Positions 1-12,902 of a stretch of 64,000 nucleotides of DNA are shown in pieces. Positions within the stretch are counted from its first letter, which is position 1; each line of letters starts with the position of its first letter. A program made the position numbers and the translations under genes. Source of the stretch: Musa acuminata AAA Group (taxonomy: Eukaryota; Streptophyta; Magnoliopsida; Zingiberales; Musaceae); contig NC_088357.1 in NCBI RefSeq assembly GCF_036884655.1, positions 9,926,501 through 9,990,500 of the forward strand. The letters run 5' to 3'. Under the pieces are notes generated by a model. It made no database searches. It saw nothing but the letters and a program-made list of their open reading frames with translations, and was not told the origin of the DNA.

Positions 1-212
1 ACTTGACAAAACTGGTGGCTGCTTGATTCATTTCCAAGGCGTCGGTAAAGGACTGGACTGCCCAGTTTTATTAGATCCTCCTTTTCCATTCATCTTTTTA
101 TCATTTTGGTTTTGCCAAAATTATGACCACTATGCCCCACTAATAAACCAGACTACTTGTTGGAAAGTACCAGTGTCTTCAAAGCAGGTAAGTAGCGCAC
201 ACAAAGTCTTCT

Positions 213-2150
213 TCATGAGATTGATGAGCTGCTTAATTTCCTCCTTTTACTAGCTGGAGAATCACCTCCACATGTTGCATGAGATCCAGCAGTTGTATCA
301 TCACTGTTATAGCTTAGGCATGCTGCATCCAACACCCCAATTGGGCTTTGTGGTAGAGAGGAAACTGATGAAATAGCAATTTTGCGTGGCCTAGACCTCA
401 CTGCCATCAAGTCTTGGATCACCTCAAAACACCTCAAGACACCTTCCTGCAAAACCAACAGTCCAATACCAGATAAGAACTTCAAGAACATCAACCGGTC
501 GGTAATGGAACATGAAGCCAATCAAAGAAACACACAAATATGAAGAAGAGCAAGCACTTGGGATCGGATGCACCTGCACAACATGGATACAGCATGACAA
601 AGCCTTCTCGACTTCTACAACCTGAGTTTCCCTCAAAGCTGACAGCGCAATGGCCGCAGCAACTTCGGATGGTCTGAATACTAACAAATCGGTCCCTGAA
701 TGGCATTGTCCCTTGGTCATACAACTTAATCCACCAAACTAAGTCTAACAGGGTTGAGGAAAGATGAACATGACAGCTTAAACAATGAGATGATCTATAT
801 ACCTCTAGCCATGCTTAAGATGAGTTCCACGGACCGAGACACCAATATCTTGCTTGGGGGACTACCACCATTGAACTTATGAAGGAAGAAATCTACGTAA
901 GAGAAGGGAGTCACTGCTTGCATCCTCCATTTGAGGGTGCTAAGCACCAGTAGCTCCATTCTTTGTATAGTCTTTGCTTCAAATACATATTTTGCATCGC
1001 CTACCTAGCGAAAGCAATGCACCACAGATTCAGAATAACTATATGGTCAAAGAACACGACATGGAATTATAATTACAAAGCTTTTCTCACTTGTAAGTCC
1101 AGAGATAGAGGGACTTCGGTTTCCTCCATTTTCGCAGCCAAAGATAAGCAGGCCACAGATAATAGTTGTGTCATCCAAGCCTTTCCTTGCTGCAAATAGT
1201 ATTAAATCAAGTTAAGATCATTCCTTCCCACGAGACAAAGGAATCAACTTGAACTTGAAAACCACACTTTGCAGATCCGGGTACATGCAATGCGTGCTCA
1301 AAGATCAGATTACAGGCAATTGTGAGAGTTCTTACAGGAAGCTCATAGCCAGAGAGGAACCGATCCAAGTAATTTACTGCTAAATATGCACTGAGCGGAC
1401 CGAAGCTGTAATGGGCATGAACCTGTTCCACAAACCATAAGACACATTGATCACAAAAGAGTTGTGGACCAAATTTTGCATCAATACATGGGAAACTTTG
1501 CAAGATAGAGTAGCACAATATCCATCAACATTATCAAGTGACAAGTAGATGGCTATTAAAAGAAATCGTTCTCCAAATCAAATCATTGAAGAATTCTACA
1601 CGAGAGACAAAAGTAACATAAAGATCAGGAAGAAAGGCTCGATAAGTACACTGTTTTGTTTGAGAAGCCAACATTGCAGATTCCAAGATCCAAATGTCAA
1701 TATCAGAAAGGTAATGCTATGTTGACTAAAAGCCACAGAAATCCCAAATACCTTAGAAAGCTGGTACCAAAAACAAGAGTCTCATTCAACAAAGTCACCG
1801 AAGTTGACTAAGAACAGGTAGAAAAAGAAAAATAACCCCACCTTCAAGATCCAATCGATGGCATCTCTCCTGATAGCCAAGTCTAGAGCCCCGGACCGCA
1901 GCCTCTCGGCATAGTCCTCCCTCGGCATATATTCCGTTTCTCGCTCAACCAGCGACCCCAAGCGCTCATCCGAGAGAACGGGAAAGTCCACGAGGAAATC
2001 CCCGTAAAAATGGGGACTTTTCACCCCAGAAACCCAACCAAACCCACGCCCATCCTCCTCCCCATCAACATCATCGTCAAAACCCAGGACGCTACTGTTG
2101 TCCTCGGCGCAGAGGAGGATGGAGGCAGCACAGTCAAAGCTTGGAGCCAT
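213..2150 (-). CDS. D-type cyclin (CYCD2/4-like), 6 exons
   Basis: Encodes a D-type cyclin, the partner of CDKA that phosphorylates retinoblastoma-related protein at the G1/S step in the nucleus. Exons read on the minus strand: 2150-1842, 1422-1336, 1189-1091, 1004-803, 695-574 and 446-213. All junctions are GT-AG and phases agree, giving about 350 aa. Near the N-terminus LLCAE matches the LxCxE retinoblastoma-binding motif. The cyclin box follows: YMPREDY and [10 protein letters not shown] in exon 1, then [22 protein letters not shown], here cited only by its ends VHAHYSF and NYLDRF, in exon 2, and [13 protein letters not shown] in exon 3. The C-terminal cyclin fold is in exons 4-5 ([22 protein letters not shown]). 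The tail is Ser-rich and ends in [11 protein letters not shown]. The ATG at 2150 fits family N-termini. Assignment to the CYCD2/CYCD4 group is from recalled family sequence; the exact subclass is uncertain. Confidence 0.93.
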
Positions 2151-2480
2151 CGCTAGGGAATAGAGACACAGATTCGAATATGGGAAAGATGGTATCTTTC
2201 TTGTGGAAATAGAGCCCCTGTTCTCCTTCCTCCCCGCTTCTCCTTCAAAGGTGGCTCCTTTTCATGGAGTTCAACGTTGGCAGTCCTCAGAGGAGAAGCA
2301 AAGAGAGAGGAGTAGGAGGAGGAGGAGAAGAGGGGATGGGGGGCAACTGTTGCATAGGGAGGAAAGCAGGGATTTTGTAGGGGAGAGACACAGCACCTGT
2401 TGGCATAGGGAGAGCAAATGGCAGACAGAATTATAGACAATAAGAAGGGGTATAAACAACATGGCATTAAAAAAACAATT
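2151..2480 (-). promoter_or_regulatory. Upstream leader/promoter of the cyclin D gene
   Basis: On the gene strand this stretch is strongly pyrimidine-rich (CT/CTT tracts between about 2290 and 2340 and a T run near 2470), which is typical of plant 5' leaders. Open frames here are short, low-complexity and unrecognised. I infer that transcription starts within this interval; no TATA box was identified with confidence. Confidence 0.35.
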
Positions 2481-3906
2481 TTTTTTTCCTCCTCTCTCTT
2501 CTTGTTCTCTACTTCTTGGGGTGATGATTGATAAAGAATGATGAAGTTATAATTGATTGGTGGGATAGGGAGATTTAAGTGTATGATGTGGTTGTACAAT
2601 CACATGATTTAGAAAAGAGATATTGTGTTTCATGTCTATGCAAAATTATGATTAGGGTGGGGTCTTAACTTTCAAAGGACCATCTTTACAATTACCATCT
2701 AGGGTTCTCAATCAAGGATTTGAAGTGAAATGACCAGAAAAGCCAACTCACTCTCAATGACAAATTTCACTTTTACTCATATTTGATGAGAGGTGGAAGG
2801 AATTCAATGAGAAAGGATTGGTGTTGGATTCATGAGCAATGGGATTGAGGTAGGGTACAATTTAGGGCAAGGATAGGATAGGATTTCATGGAAGTAAAAG
2901 TTTCTTAGATGTGAATCAACCTTAATTTGCCAAACTCTTCTTACTAATACTCTAAAACCAACAAAATTATCATTCTCAAAGGTTAATATATCATGATTTT
3001 TCTACATTGGACTTTTCCTATCCTCACTGCTTTTCATTTTAACCAAAGAATTATTTGAGAATTTTTATATTTTCAATTTGGTCATGAGAACTGTTTGGAA
3101 GATGATATATTTGTTCCACCTAATGCCTCCAATTGAATCAACTGAATAGATGGCATACAGATTTTATAATACTTAGGGAATTCATATGATTAGTTTCCTT
3201 CCATAAACCTCAACTGGAAGTTGTATTTGTTGTGTAGTATAAGTTGGCTTATCATTGTGTAATATATGTCACAAAATAAAAACTTTAGTACACATTTGCT
3301 AATCTAATCCTTTAAGCAGTTTATGCAGTCTTCTGTTAGATCTATCATCTTTCTCTGCTGATCCATTACTCAGCATTAGACATACTGTCTACAGTGAGCA
3401 CAGACCAGCCATTAATGCACCAGTTTTGATGGCCATACTACCTGTGTTCATGATAGTACCGCAACTGGGAATAAGAAATGTTTGCAGCTCGTGAACCGCA
3501 AGAGTTCACTGTAGTGTGGCCCTCTCAGATGCAGCTTGGGAACTCAATGCTCCATGAACCATTAAGCTGTGAGGGTTTGCAGGAATCACCTCATGTCAGA
3601 GTGAGAAACAACCTGGAAGACAGTCAAATCAAAGAAGTGGAATTAATAATGCCTGAGAGCAGCATCTACTTGTGATCGTGCTTCATCTGATGGAGATCGT
3701 AAATTTGCAGCTGCAATATACGTCGTCCCTCCTTCCTTTCCTTGTGCCTTTTTCTCTTCTTTCAATGCTTCTTTTTATGACCTAAAGCTACAGCCAAGTC
3801 AGGTGGGGGGGGAAGGCTTTAACCATGCTGGTGGCACATGCACACAGAGTTCTATAAGCTAATATATCCCATCCACAGCTGTGGAAGCTTTTGGTCTCAG
3901 GCTTGT

Positions 3907-3910
<4 letters not shown>

Positions 3911-3939
<29 letters not shown>
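3911..3939. repeat. (GA)n microsatellite
   Basis: Uninterrupted GA dinucleotide run of about 14 units, lying between two unassigned short open frames. Confidence 0.95.
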
Positions 3940-4494
3940 CATGCACGAGTAGTGTGAAGTGTGGACTGATCCCTTTCTTTCTTGGCCTTCCTTGAGACTT
4001 CTGTTCTATTTGTTGGGTGCTGTTGTTTGCCTCAGTTTGAGATTCGAGCTCTCTGTGTGTACTGTTGCAGAAACAGATGCATCTACTGCCTTCCTCCTCT
4101 TTATCATGCCTTCTCTTTGACCACCTTTCATTGGCTGCTACCTACAACTATGATTCTCTCTCTCTCTCTCTTTGCATGTATGTGTCTTGCAAACGCTGCA
4201 CTAGTGTTTTCTGTAGACCGTCATAGTGTCATGCAACATTGGAGAAAGAAGTGGAAAAGATGAATGAAATGGATGCATAAGGATATGCTCATGAACCATT
4301 TCGAATGGTGTTCGAAATCAGTGATCATGCAGAGAAAAGCACATGAATTTAGCACTCGTTTGGTAGTATTATTCGGTGGTGAAGTTTATTTGGACAAACA
4401 CTGATGAATTCACCAGATGTCTTGTGAATGTAGATGATAACCTAAATAGCTAAATTAATTCCTTCTTTATCAAATCATTAGTTATTTGTCAACA

Positions 4495-4497
<3 letters not shown>

Positions 4498-4525
<28 letters not shown>

Positions 4526-4544
4526 TATGGGATTCCTATTGCAA

Positions 4545-4577
<33 letters not shown>
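4498..4577. repeat. Compound (ATGT)n and (TA)n microsatellite
   Basis: A tetranucleotide ATGT run (about 4498-4526) is followed after a short spacer by a TA run (about 4549-4577). Such compound repeats are common in plant intergenic DNA and are prone to length change. Confidence 0.9.
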
Positions 4578-4582
<5 letters not shown>

Positions 4583-5949
4583 GTTATAACATACAAATTA
4601 TGTGAGTTGATTGCTGTATAATCAATCACAACAAATATACCCATCACATCCTTGTTTTTCTTGTTTCTCCTTTGGTCTTGAGATTTGATTTTATTAAATT
4701 CCTACTGAATATATTTGAAGTATTTTTATATTTTTAATATAAAATAAAAGCGAATTTGAGTGAATGTATTATCATAAAATATTTTGAATGTTTGGTAAAT
4801 AATATATAAAAATTATATTTTAAGTATACATTGACGTGAGTATTGCTTGGTAAAATTATATTTCAAAGGCACTTTGAATATATGTAATAAATTTACCCTT
4901 TAATATTTTTAATATTGATTTAAGATAAATTTATATTTTTATTTAACCTAATAAGTAAATAAATAAAATAAAATAGATGAATGTATGTAATCCCAGAAAA
5001 ATTAAAATTATCTATATATATAATAAATAAATAATCATATAAGATAAATATAAAATATTTTTTTTTAAATAAATAAATAAATAAAGCTCTATTTTATATA
5101 AGACATAAATCATATAAGTTTCTCACTAAATTAATGTTATGATTTTAGACAATATTATAGGATGTTTTAAGAATTAAAAAAATTATATTAGTGTCCAACA
5201 AATCCTCAATACAGCATTAAGGCCAAATGTAATTTTTTTTTAAAATTCATGTGCCTTGGGCAATATGTTAAATGTGTTCCTAAATGCACCTTTTATCAAA
5301 TTATATATATTTGGATAAATTACTTAAAAAATCTCTTATTTAAATTTTTTTAGTTAAATTTTTTTTTTTTTTTTCTAGTACATTCTTTATTTTCTAAAGG
5401 ATGAAATTATCCCTAGCCTCTCTATAGCCCTCTTCCTCTATCATCATCTCTTTACTCTTTATCTAATTTTTTTCTATCGCATTGATCGTCATCGCTCTTG
5501 TCTCTCCTCTTCGTTTTTACTGGTGTTAAGATTTGATGAAGGAATAAGAGATGTTGAAAAAAATGAAGATGATAGTAATACGTTCATGTGATAACAAGTC
5601 AAATACTAAATATAATTAAAAAAAAATGATACTTTACAAGAATAAATAAGAAAGGGGTGCTAATCGAAAGCAAATAAGAATAAAGATTATTTAGGAGAAT
5701 TTGTCCTATATATTTTATATTTTTTAAAAAATAAAATCGATAAATTATTTAATTAATCGAATATAAACAATGGTCATCATTGTTGGTTTACATTTGCATG
5801 AGAACTTTCGAGTATATTCAATATAATAAATCAATTAATTTATCATAGAACCTTTGAGGATGATGTGACCTCTCATAAGTTTGATGTGATGTTTTTTACA
5901 CATATTATTAGACCCCAAAGGTGACATTGACACTTCTCTTAGTCATACA

Positions 5950-5950
<1 letters not shown>

Positions 5951-6010
<60 letters not shown>
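5951..6010. repeat. (TA)n microsatellite
   Basis: A nearly perfect TA run of about 50 bp followed by TATGTATATATA, in AT-rich intergenic DNA. Confidence 0.93.
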
Positions 6011-7538
6011 ATAACCTTTAAAGGGTTCATTTGCTTAATAAGCTTAAAAGGAAAACTAAGCTTTAGTACATAATGTATTTTTGTATGTGCTAACTAATTG
6101 TACTAATAAAAACTTTATTAGACCATTGCAAAATAGTTGGATCAAAGTTTATCTTCATCTTTTATCTAATAATAATAATAACATCCAGTATGGATGTAAG
6201 AAAAAGATAAAAGAAAGAAAGGAGTAAACATGGATTATACACTTACAAATGCAAATACAGCTATTTGAAATCATAGTATGCAAAAACCTCAAAAAGAATA
6301 TTACCATTCCATTCACATCCAACCCTACGCTCTTCATCAATCCGAGATGAATCAGAAGCCGTAGATCACAGTGGTCAGATACGTACGGTGGCATGTCACG
6401 GCTGCAATTAAGCGGTCAAGATGTGGTCAAAACGAAGACAGTGGCGGATGATTAAAGAAGGGTGCCGCGTGCAGAGGCGTCCGCGAGATGCGCGTCTTCT
6501 TTATGCGCGCGGGCACACACACGGGGCCAAGTGAAAGGGGTGGGGGGGGGGAAAGCATTAGTTTCTCCCCCCCCTCTTTTCCTACACAGACCTCCATGCA
6601 TGGCAGTGTGCGAGACGACCACCGGCTTTGTGGTGGGTGCCAACGCACTGTCATACCCCAACTCCAAGAGAGGGGAAGAAATGTTATCCCCCTGTTTCCA
6701 TGTGAGTGCATGTAGGAGAAGGGTTGTGGAAGTTGTGTTCGCCATTAAGGCTGCCGCTGCTGCTGCTGCTGCTGCTACTGCGAATTATAGGGGGTTAAAT
6801 TAGAGTTTCATAAGTACACTTTTAGATTCTTGAAATCAGGAAAATTGAATATGTAAAATTCTATTTGAATGAAAGAAATCTTTAAAATCAAGACTTAATC
6901 CCGTGCATCTTAAAGTTTTTTTCTTAATTCATAAATCATCCATAATTTTGAGTGTTTTATGATTTTTTTTTTCTGTGATACGAAATATATTTGTCCTCAA
7001 ATTCAACACATGACATCTATACTCTCAAATAATATTTTTTGTTATGCGACGATAAATAATTGGGAACCATCTATCATAAAAGTATGAATATCAAGATGGA
7101 ATATATCTTTTTCTCTCTACTAAAAAATTCAATCAGAAAATTCATATTGGTCGATTTAACACTCTAATAAATTTAGAAAGATTATTTTAAAAAAAAAGAT
7201 TTATGTGAGAAATATGAAGTATTTTACCCTTCCCAAAAACCACTTTAAACTCTCAACCTTTATAAAACGTGGGTGCTATGAAGAACATGCCCTGCATAAA
7301 TATATATATAAAAAAAAGGTCCAAATCAAGCATGCAATGGATTTTAGGGGACCTTCATAACTTTCCTATGCATAGAGTTTGCATTTGAATAAATAAATGT
7401 TATTGATCGCATCATCCAAAACACTAGAGAACAAATCAAGGCTTTATAAACTTAAAGAGCTAGTGATCATAGAATTTTGAGTGCCATCTTTTTTCACTTG
7501 TCCTTGCCTCTGCAAAAACATTGAAAGATGCACCATAT

Positions 7539-10500
7539 TTATGCAGATTGTAGGGGCCTGATACCTCGATCCACTGAGCGCCACCATTTCACCATAGTAC
7601 TTACTGGATATCCGATGCCGAGGCCATTGCATGTCAAAATCAGACCCTTGTATCGATCAAGGAATTCCTGAAATTGAAGTTAACAAGTATAATGGTCAAT
7701 TAAAAGGAGCCACGACATACAATCTCATAGCTTACATTACTAAAAAAATCTTCTGAAAATATAATGATAGAAAGTCACAAGTGCTTGAGGTGAGAAGAAG
7801 TTGAAGTCATGTTTCAAGCAATATTATCCTTTTGATGTCAACTTATCATTTGCTTAAAACATCAATAAGGATATCTATAAGTTGAAGAGAAACCAATTAC
7901 GTCTTTCTCAAATAGGAGGTAGAACTCATTGCTTTGGCCTAAAATTCATTGAACTCTCAAGTCAACTTGTTAAGCAGCAGCTTAGTATCACTAGCACATG
8001 ATCGTACAGTGTAACTTATATGTGCTAAACTTGTAAACTGCCTATATTTTCTCCTCACAATGCTTGTGACAATAAACAAGTTTTTGTTAGATCTGTTTAA
8101 GTACTTCTATAAAGTTGTTTAACAAGTTTTTGTTAGTCTTAGCCACAAGCCATCCGCCCATATTGGCATAGAAATCCACAATATGTAAATCTCATGCCAG
8201 AATTCTTCAGTACTAACCTTCGAACCTATAAACATAGTTTGATGAGCTCTTTTATAAGTATTAATCAACAGGAAGACATGATTGTTAGGCTACATATCTT
8301 AACCATCAATCACATGAGATTGTAACTAACTAACTATATCATCCAGAACCCACAGAAAGGTGATAGTGATGGTCCAGAAACATCATAAGCTAAAATCCAT
8401 TTGGTCAACAATCCCTAGAAAAATTTGGGTCCCATATGAACTATACCACTATAATAATCTACAAAGGATACCTGACTTATAGGACAAATCAAAGACCTGT
8501 ATATAGGCCTAATAGGAACAAATTCCATGGACGTTAAGACATCTATGAAGTTGTCATATAAATAAAACAATACTGCAACAAAAGGGACAGTAACAATGAG
8601 TTCAAATTTGTTACACAGTGATGCATGATGAAGAATGTCAGCCAATAATATCCATTTACAGAAATCGCAGGCTGCCTGGTTAAAATCGAAAGGATGGAGT
8701 GCAGGGCAATGATCGAGACTTTTCTAAAATAGCATGAACAAACAATATTCTTTAAATTTTTAACCAACCGGGTCCAATGAAAATTAAAAGGGTTTAAGGT
8801 CCAAAAGCAATCAGAGTTGTGTTTGTATAATTTGGGCCTGCATTCAGCAAGTAATTGGGCCTTTGCATAGTCATTGATTCACTTTCCATCTTGAAGAGGT
8901 TTCGGGCTTGACTCCTTGTATATGTGGTACCTAAGTATCCTACCTGGGTAATAACCTTCATTTAGCATCAGTTCTTTTGTAGCAGATCCAGGTAAGTTAA
9001 AAAAGTAGCAGGGAGAAGCATATATCTATTTCCAATCATCTTAATGCCTATGGTTTGATCCAGGAAAAAAGAATGATAACGTAAAGAACTACAAGAGAGG
9101 AAAACAGATTTTAAGGGAAGAATAGCAAAGTAACTTCTTTATTCAACCACGTTTGTGTTTCTTCAACCAGAGCCACAGTTTGCTCATGCAAGATCTTCAT
9201 TACAAAAATAAAAGGAACTTGAAAAAGAACCACCATCATTCCTCAACTCCTCCCAAATAAAGCCAACCACCGTAAATTTTTAAAATTAAAGTTCTAAATT
9301 ACTTCAGCATATGCTATGGGTAAATTTGAAGTAGCCAAAAGCAAGAAGGAAACTGCATGCTGAAATTACTTGCAAGTTCTACAACATATCGATATAACGG
9401 CACCCAACCAAAACTGCTAAACTTAAACTAAACCAAACTGATACATACAACTTGCAGAATGCAAGTTGTCAACATGGTAAGGCAAATGGAATTCCAACTT
9501 GAGCCGAAGAAGTGAACCTTTGCTCATCAAGGTTCTTTCCTACAGATACATGCAGTCAATGTCAGAACTCAAGATGCAGTTTAACTATGGAACTTCAGTA
9601 ATTTAAAATTAAGAGAAACAAGCTTTACTATCTATTAGACATCTTAAATGATTATACAGGATAAGTAAAAAATATGCTTACTATGACATTGTAGTCTTGG
9701 ATACCATGAAATCCTTTCCTGTCATACTGCCGTCTCTTGTTAGGATCACTTAAAACTGTTAAAATAAAATATGTGGTAAGAAACAGTAAAAGATTACCTG
9801 AATATAGATGACCAATTTTGAGTGAGACAAAAGAGAACAGTAATTAAAACTGAACACGTTGGCATTTAAAGTGTCGTTGGAGTTGCACGCATGACAGAAT
9901 CTAGAAAACGGTATCCCATCAATGTATGGTATAACAGAGATTAAAAAGAAAACAAGTCAACAACTGCAATTATCCAAAAAGTGGAATACAAACCCAAATG
10001 AGTAGAAGACCAGTAGATCAATTGTCCGCAATTAATATTAAATAAAAAAAGACTTACTTTCTCTTTTTACTCCATAATTAAGGAAACCTAATTTATAGAA
10101 TTGCATTTGAAGGTACTGCAATTGCAATGACTCATTACAAGCTCAAGCTAAAACTCTGGCCAAACTTACAAGCCGACTGGCTCATTGATAAGTTTTATTC
10201 ACATCCTATTAGTTCTTGCCAATGGCAGAGTTCGTCAACTGAGAAGCCTGTGGTCTTATATACTGGCAGGCGAAAAAAAATCTTTAAGCACATCAAATAG
10301 GTCAATTGAAGAGAGAACTAGTTAAAGTGGTTTGCTGGAGTCTATGGGAGTCAAAAGGATGACTAAGCTCTAATTGATATTTGCAAAATGTTATAGCAGA
10401 AGGAAATAAATTGTTCAAAAACTTCAAATAACTTCTCGGATGCGGAGTTTTCACCTAGCTGATTAAATAAAATCAGGGAAAATCCTAAGAAACTAAACAA

Positions 10501-12100
10501 TGCATTAAGCAATCAACATAATCACAGATTCCATGATTGAGATGCATGGGTGAATGAACTGGCAGGAGAACCTCTTCAGTTGTTAGTACATGGCTGAAGA
10601 TCGGCAATTGGCATTGACAGTCAAGGTACATAGAGCAGATCCATGCCTTGATATTTATCCATTTTCACAATGAAAATAAATATTGCTTTCATTAGAAACT
10701 CTTCCAATCAAAGGAACACATTTTTTACTTTGTGGTATCGAACAGATTGCAAACTTTTCTATTCCAAGACAACTAGACAAGCTGATTATTGCCATAAAAA
10801 AATGGAAAAGGAATCAAATGTGAAAACATACAAGATTATTTAAATACGTGATAATCTAAAGTAACAGAAGCCTTCCTTCCACAACAGTTTGCCAAAAGGA
10901 AATGCATCATCCACATGTGATGAAAGATATAAAATATGAACAGTTGAAAACCAACCCTTGTATGCCTCATTGATATCTTGGAATCTCGAAGTAGCATTGT
11001 TTTCCCTTTTCTTATCAGGATGCCATTTCTGCAGAATGTAAACCAAGGACAACAAAATTTATTCTCCATGTAAAAATATGAGGTGTTACATCAGATCGAA
11101 GGCTGGTCTAAGAAATTTTCATGTCAAAGATTCAACAAAAGGCATCTAAGTTTTATGATACAGTCACTAGCTAGTTTGTGTTTAGGTAGCAAAAGTTACA
11201 GTGGATGATATTTAAATTAATTATACATTAAATCATTTAAGAAAAAGGAAATATGAAGATCAATACTAACCAATGCTAGACGTATGAAGTTAGACCGAAT
11301 GGCCTCCTCAGTGGCATGCATCATAATCAACTTCCAGAATTTTGTAGTAATCCTAATAATGACATGATAATTGATATGAAATGTCATGGATCTTAGTTCC
11401 TCAAACAAAAAAAAGTAACGTTTCTTTCAAATATATGGCAAAACACAGAAAACAGAAGAATTAGTTTTACCAAAACTACAGCGAGCTATATTGCTCTTAA
11501 TTCAAAACTGCCCGTTTAAAACATTTCATATGTTTTTCCTCGAGTTTCAGAGTTAAGGATCAAATTAATCAGATAAAATTATTAGACCTCAATCTCCAAT
11601 AGCATAAAGTTCAATAAAATTCATATGAAGCACATTTACAACGTAATGCACAGATGTCAGTTACTGATTACGGGTCTAGATCACAGAGCTGTTCCCATTT
11701 AAAACATATTTCTGATTGCGCTGCACTTTATCAACATGACCAACCTTAATAGTTGAAGAAAATATAAGAAAAATCACATTCTTTTTCATTTTCAAACCAA
11801 TTCGAAACATACAAGAGAACACGCAAGGGCCAAAATCCAGATATCACGGCTCAGGGTTCGAAGATGAGGAGCTTGTATCAGGGAGAGAGAAGAATACGAA
11901 GATCGGATCATCAGTAACGACTTTAACCCTAAACCAAGGAAGAGGAAATTTTTTGCTCTCATCAGGTTGGAGCATTTATTTACCTTTGGTCTGGATAGGA
12001 GCGAGAGGAAGCCGAAAGGAGAATAGAAGTCTTGTCCTTCTTCTTCTTCCTCCTCCAAAGCTGCATAGGCTTCTCGATCGTCTTCTTCGTCCCACCACAT
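7539..12100 (-). CDS. Small J-domain (DnaJ-like) protein gene carrying an apparent 4-bp frameshift
   Basis: The exons resemble small plant DnaJ-domain proteins, Hsp70 co-chaperones of about 120-160 aa. Inferred exons on the minus strand are 12100-11984, 11352-11271, 11028-10956, 9755-9682 and 7667-7539, all GT-AG. Exon 1 is acidic (MWWDEEDDREAY). Exon 2 starts the J domain with DYYKILEVDYDA and later TEEAIRSNFIRLAL. Exon 3 has KWHPDK with the HPD catalytic loop and SRFQDINEAYK. Exon 4 has VLSDPNKRRQYDRKG. Exon 5 has RYKGLILTCNGLG, a tail seen in this subfamily. Exon 2 is 82 nt where 78 would keep frame: the tetranucleotide ATGC is doubled at about 11311-11324, so the frame as read stops soon after VDYDA. 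Either a pseudogene, an allele, or a sequence error. The last exon's 3' end is uncertain, because a GT donor lies at about 7604. Confidence 0.7.
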
Positions 12101-12266
12101 GTCTCTTCCGGCTTGCTCTTTGAGTCGACTGCTGCCAAGAACAGGGGCGGCTCGGTGCGAGGCAGGGAAGTTCCGAGAATTGTTTAAGCTCTGCGGCAAG
12201 TAAAAGGAATCCTTCTTGCAATTTCATTCTTAAATTATTTTTTTATATCAAACCCATTCAATTGTG

Positions 12267-12337
<71 letters not shown>

Positions 12338-12902
12338 CTCTCATTTTAAGAATCTTTTACTTGGGTTGGACCGGTTAGGATCCGACCCGAAATATAACTC
12401 CCCACGTGATCCATTCACGATTGCGACTGACCAATGGGCTCCTGCCACGTATCGCTGTAGGCGAACGTCCACCGAGGATTCAAATCTCTCTTCTGCAATA
12501 AGACAAAGACAGCGGCCAGCGGGCTCCACCTCCCACTTGTGCGAGCCCTTTCGATCGTCCTCAGCACGTGCAGACAGAGCCTACTCCATCACCGTGTGCC
12601 GCTCGCCTCACCTGTGTTCACCGAAACAGGCAACAGGTTCCGCTCGCTCCGTGATGACGTCAGTAGGCCGACCTGTTGCGTTGGCAACTATGAGCTCGTG
12701 CAACAAAACCCTGGTCCCTAATTCGAATGGGCCAGGGGAGCCGCACCTCACCCGAGTCTCCCTCCCGGTATAAAAGCGACACCCAGTCCGTTTCGTATCT
12801 CACCTCGCCCTTGTCTTGTGTGGCCCAGTTCGATGTGAACTTCCCATTTCTTCCTCTCCTCATCTCGTTGTCTCCGCTTCTAATCTCTACCCTTCTCGCT
12901 CC
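12101..12902. promoter_or_regulatory. Shared upstream region between the J-domain gene and plastid PGI
   Basis: The two genes are transcribed away from each other, with start codons 802 bp apart. Visible motifs on the PGI side are CACGTG G-boxes at 12403-12408 and 12565-12570, a palindromic TGACGTCA (bZIP/TGA-type site) at 12655-12662, and TATAAAAG at 12769-12776, well placed for transcription starting near 12800. A pyrimidine-rich leader leads to the ATG at 12903. The J-domain side is separated from these motifs by a long TA repeat. Motif identities are seen; their use is inferred. Confidence 0.6.
12270..12334. repeat. (TA)n microsatellite
   Basis: Uninterrupted TA dinucleotide run of about 32 units in the intergenic space between two divergent genes. 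It also creates a spurious open frame of alternating Tyr-Ile. Confidence 0.96.

Larger units (their letters stand above)
2481..7538. other. AT-rich intergenic region, no supported gene
   Basis: Mostly AT-rich DNA with poly(T), AAAT-type tracts and several microsatellites, which are listed separately. Two small plus-strand open frames (3478-3675, 65 aa; 3982-4263, 93 aa) match nothing I recognise. The first ends with an unremarkable acidic stretch and the second is rich in Cys and Leu and overlaps a CT repeat. A distinct GC-rich block at about 6460-6800 is described as a finding. No tRNA, rRNA or transposon protein was recognised here. Confidence 0.6.

Noticed and set aside
2153..2599. 148-codon minus-strand frame upstream of the cyclin start
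   Set aside because: Low-complexity Ser/Leu/Pro translation of a pyrimidine-rich leader, not in frame with the cyclin.
6427..6803. Frames of 75-113 codons on both strands in the GC-rich block
   Set aside because: Composition-driven, ending in an Ala run from a GCT repeat; no domain and no splice partners.
12264..12773. 169-codon plus-strand frame beginning with Tyr-Ile repeats
   Set aside because: Its start is only the (TA)n microsatellite, and the rest lies in the PGI promoter with no recognisable domain.
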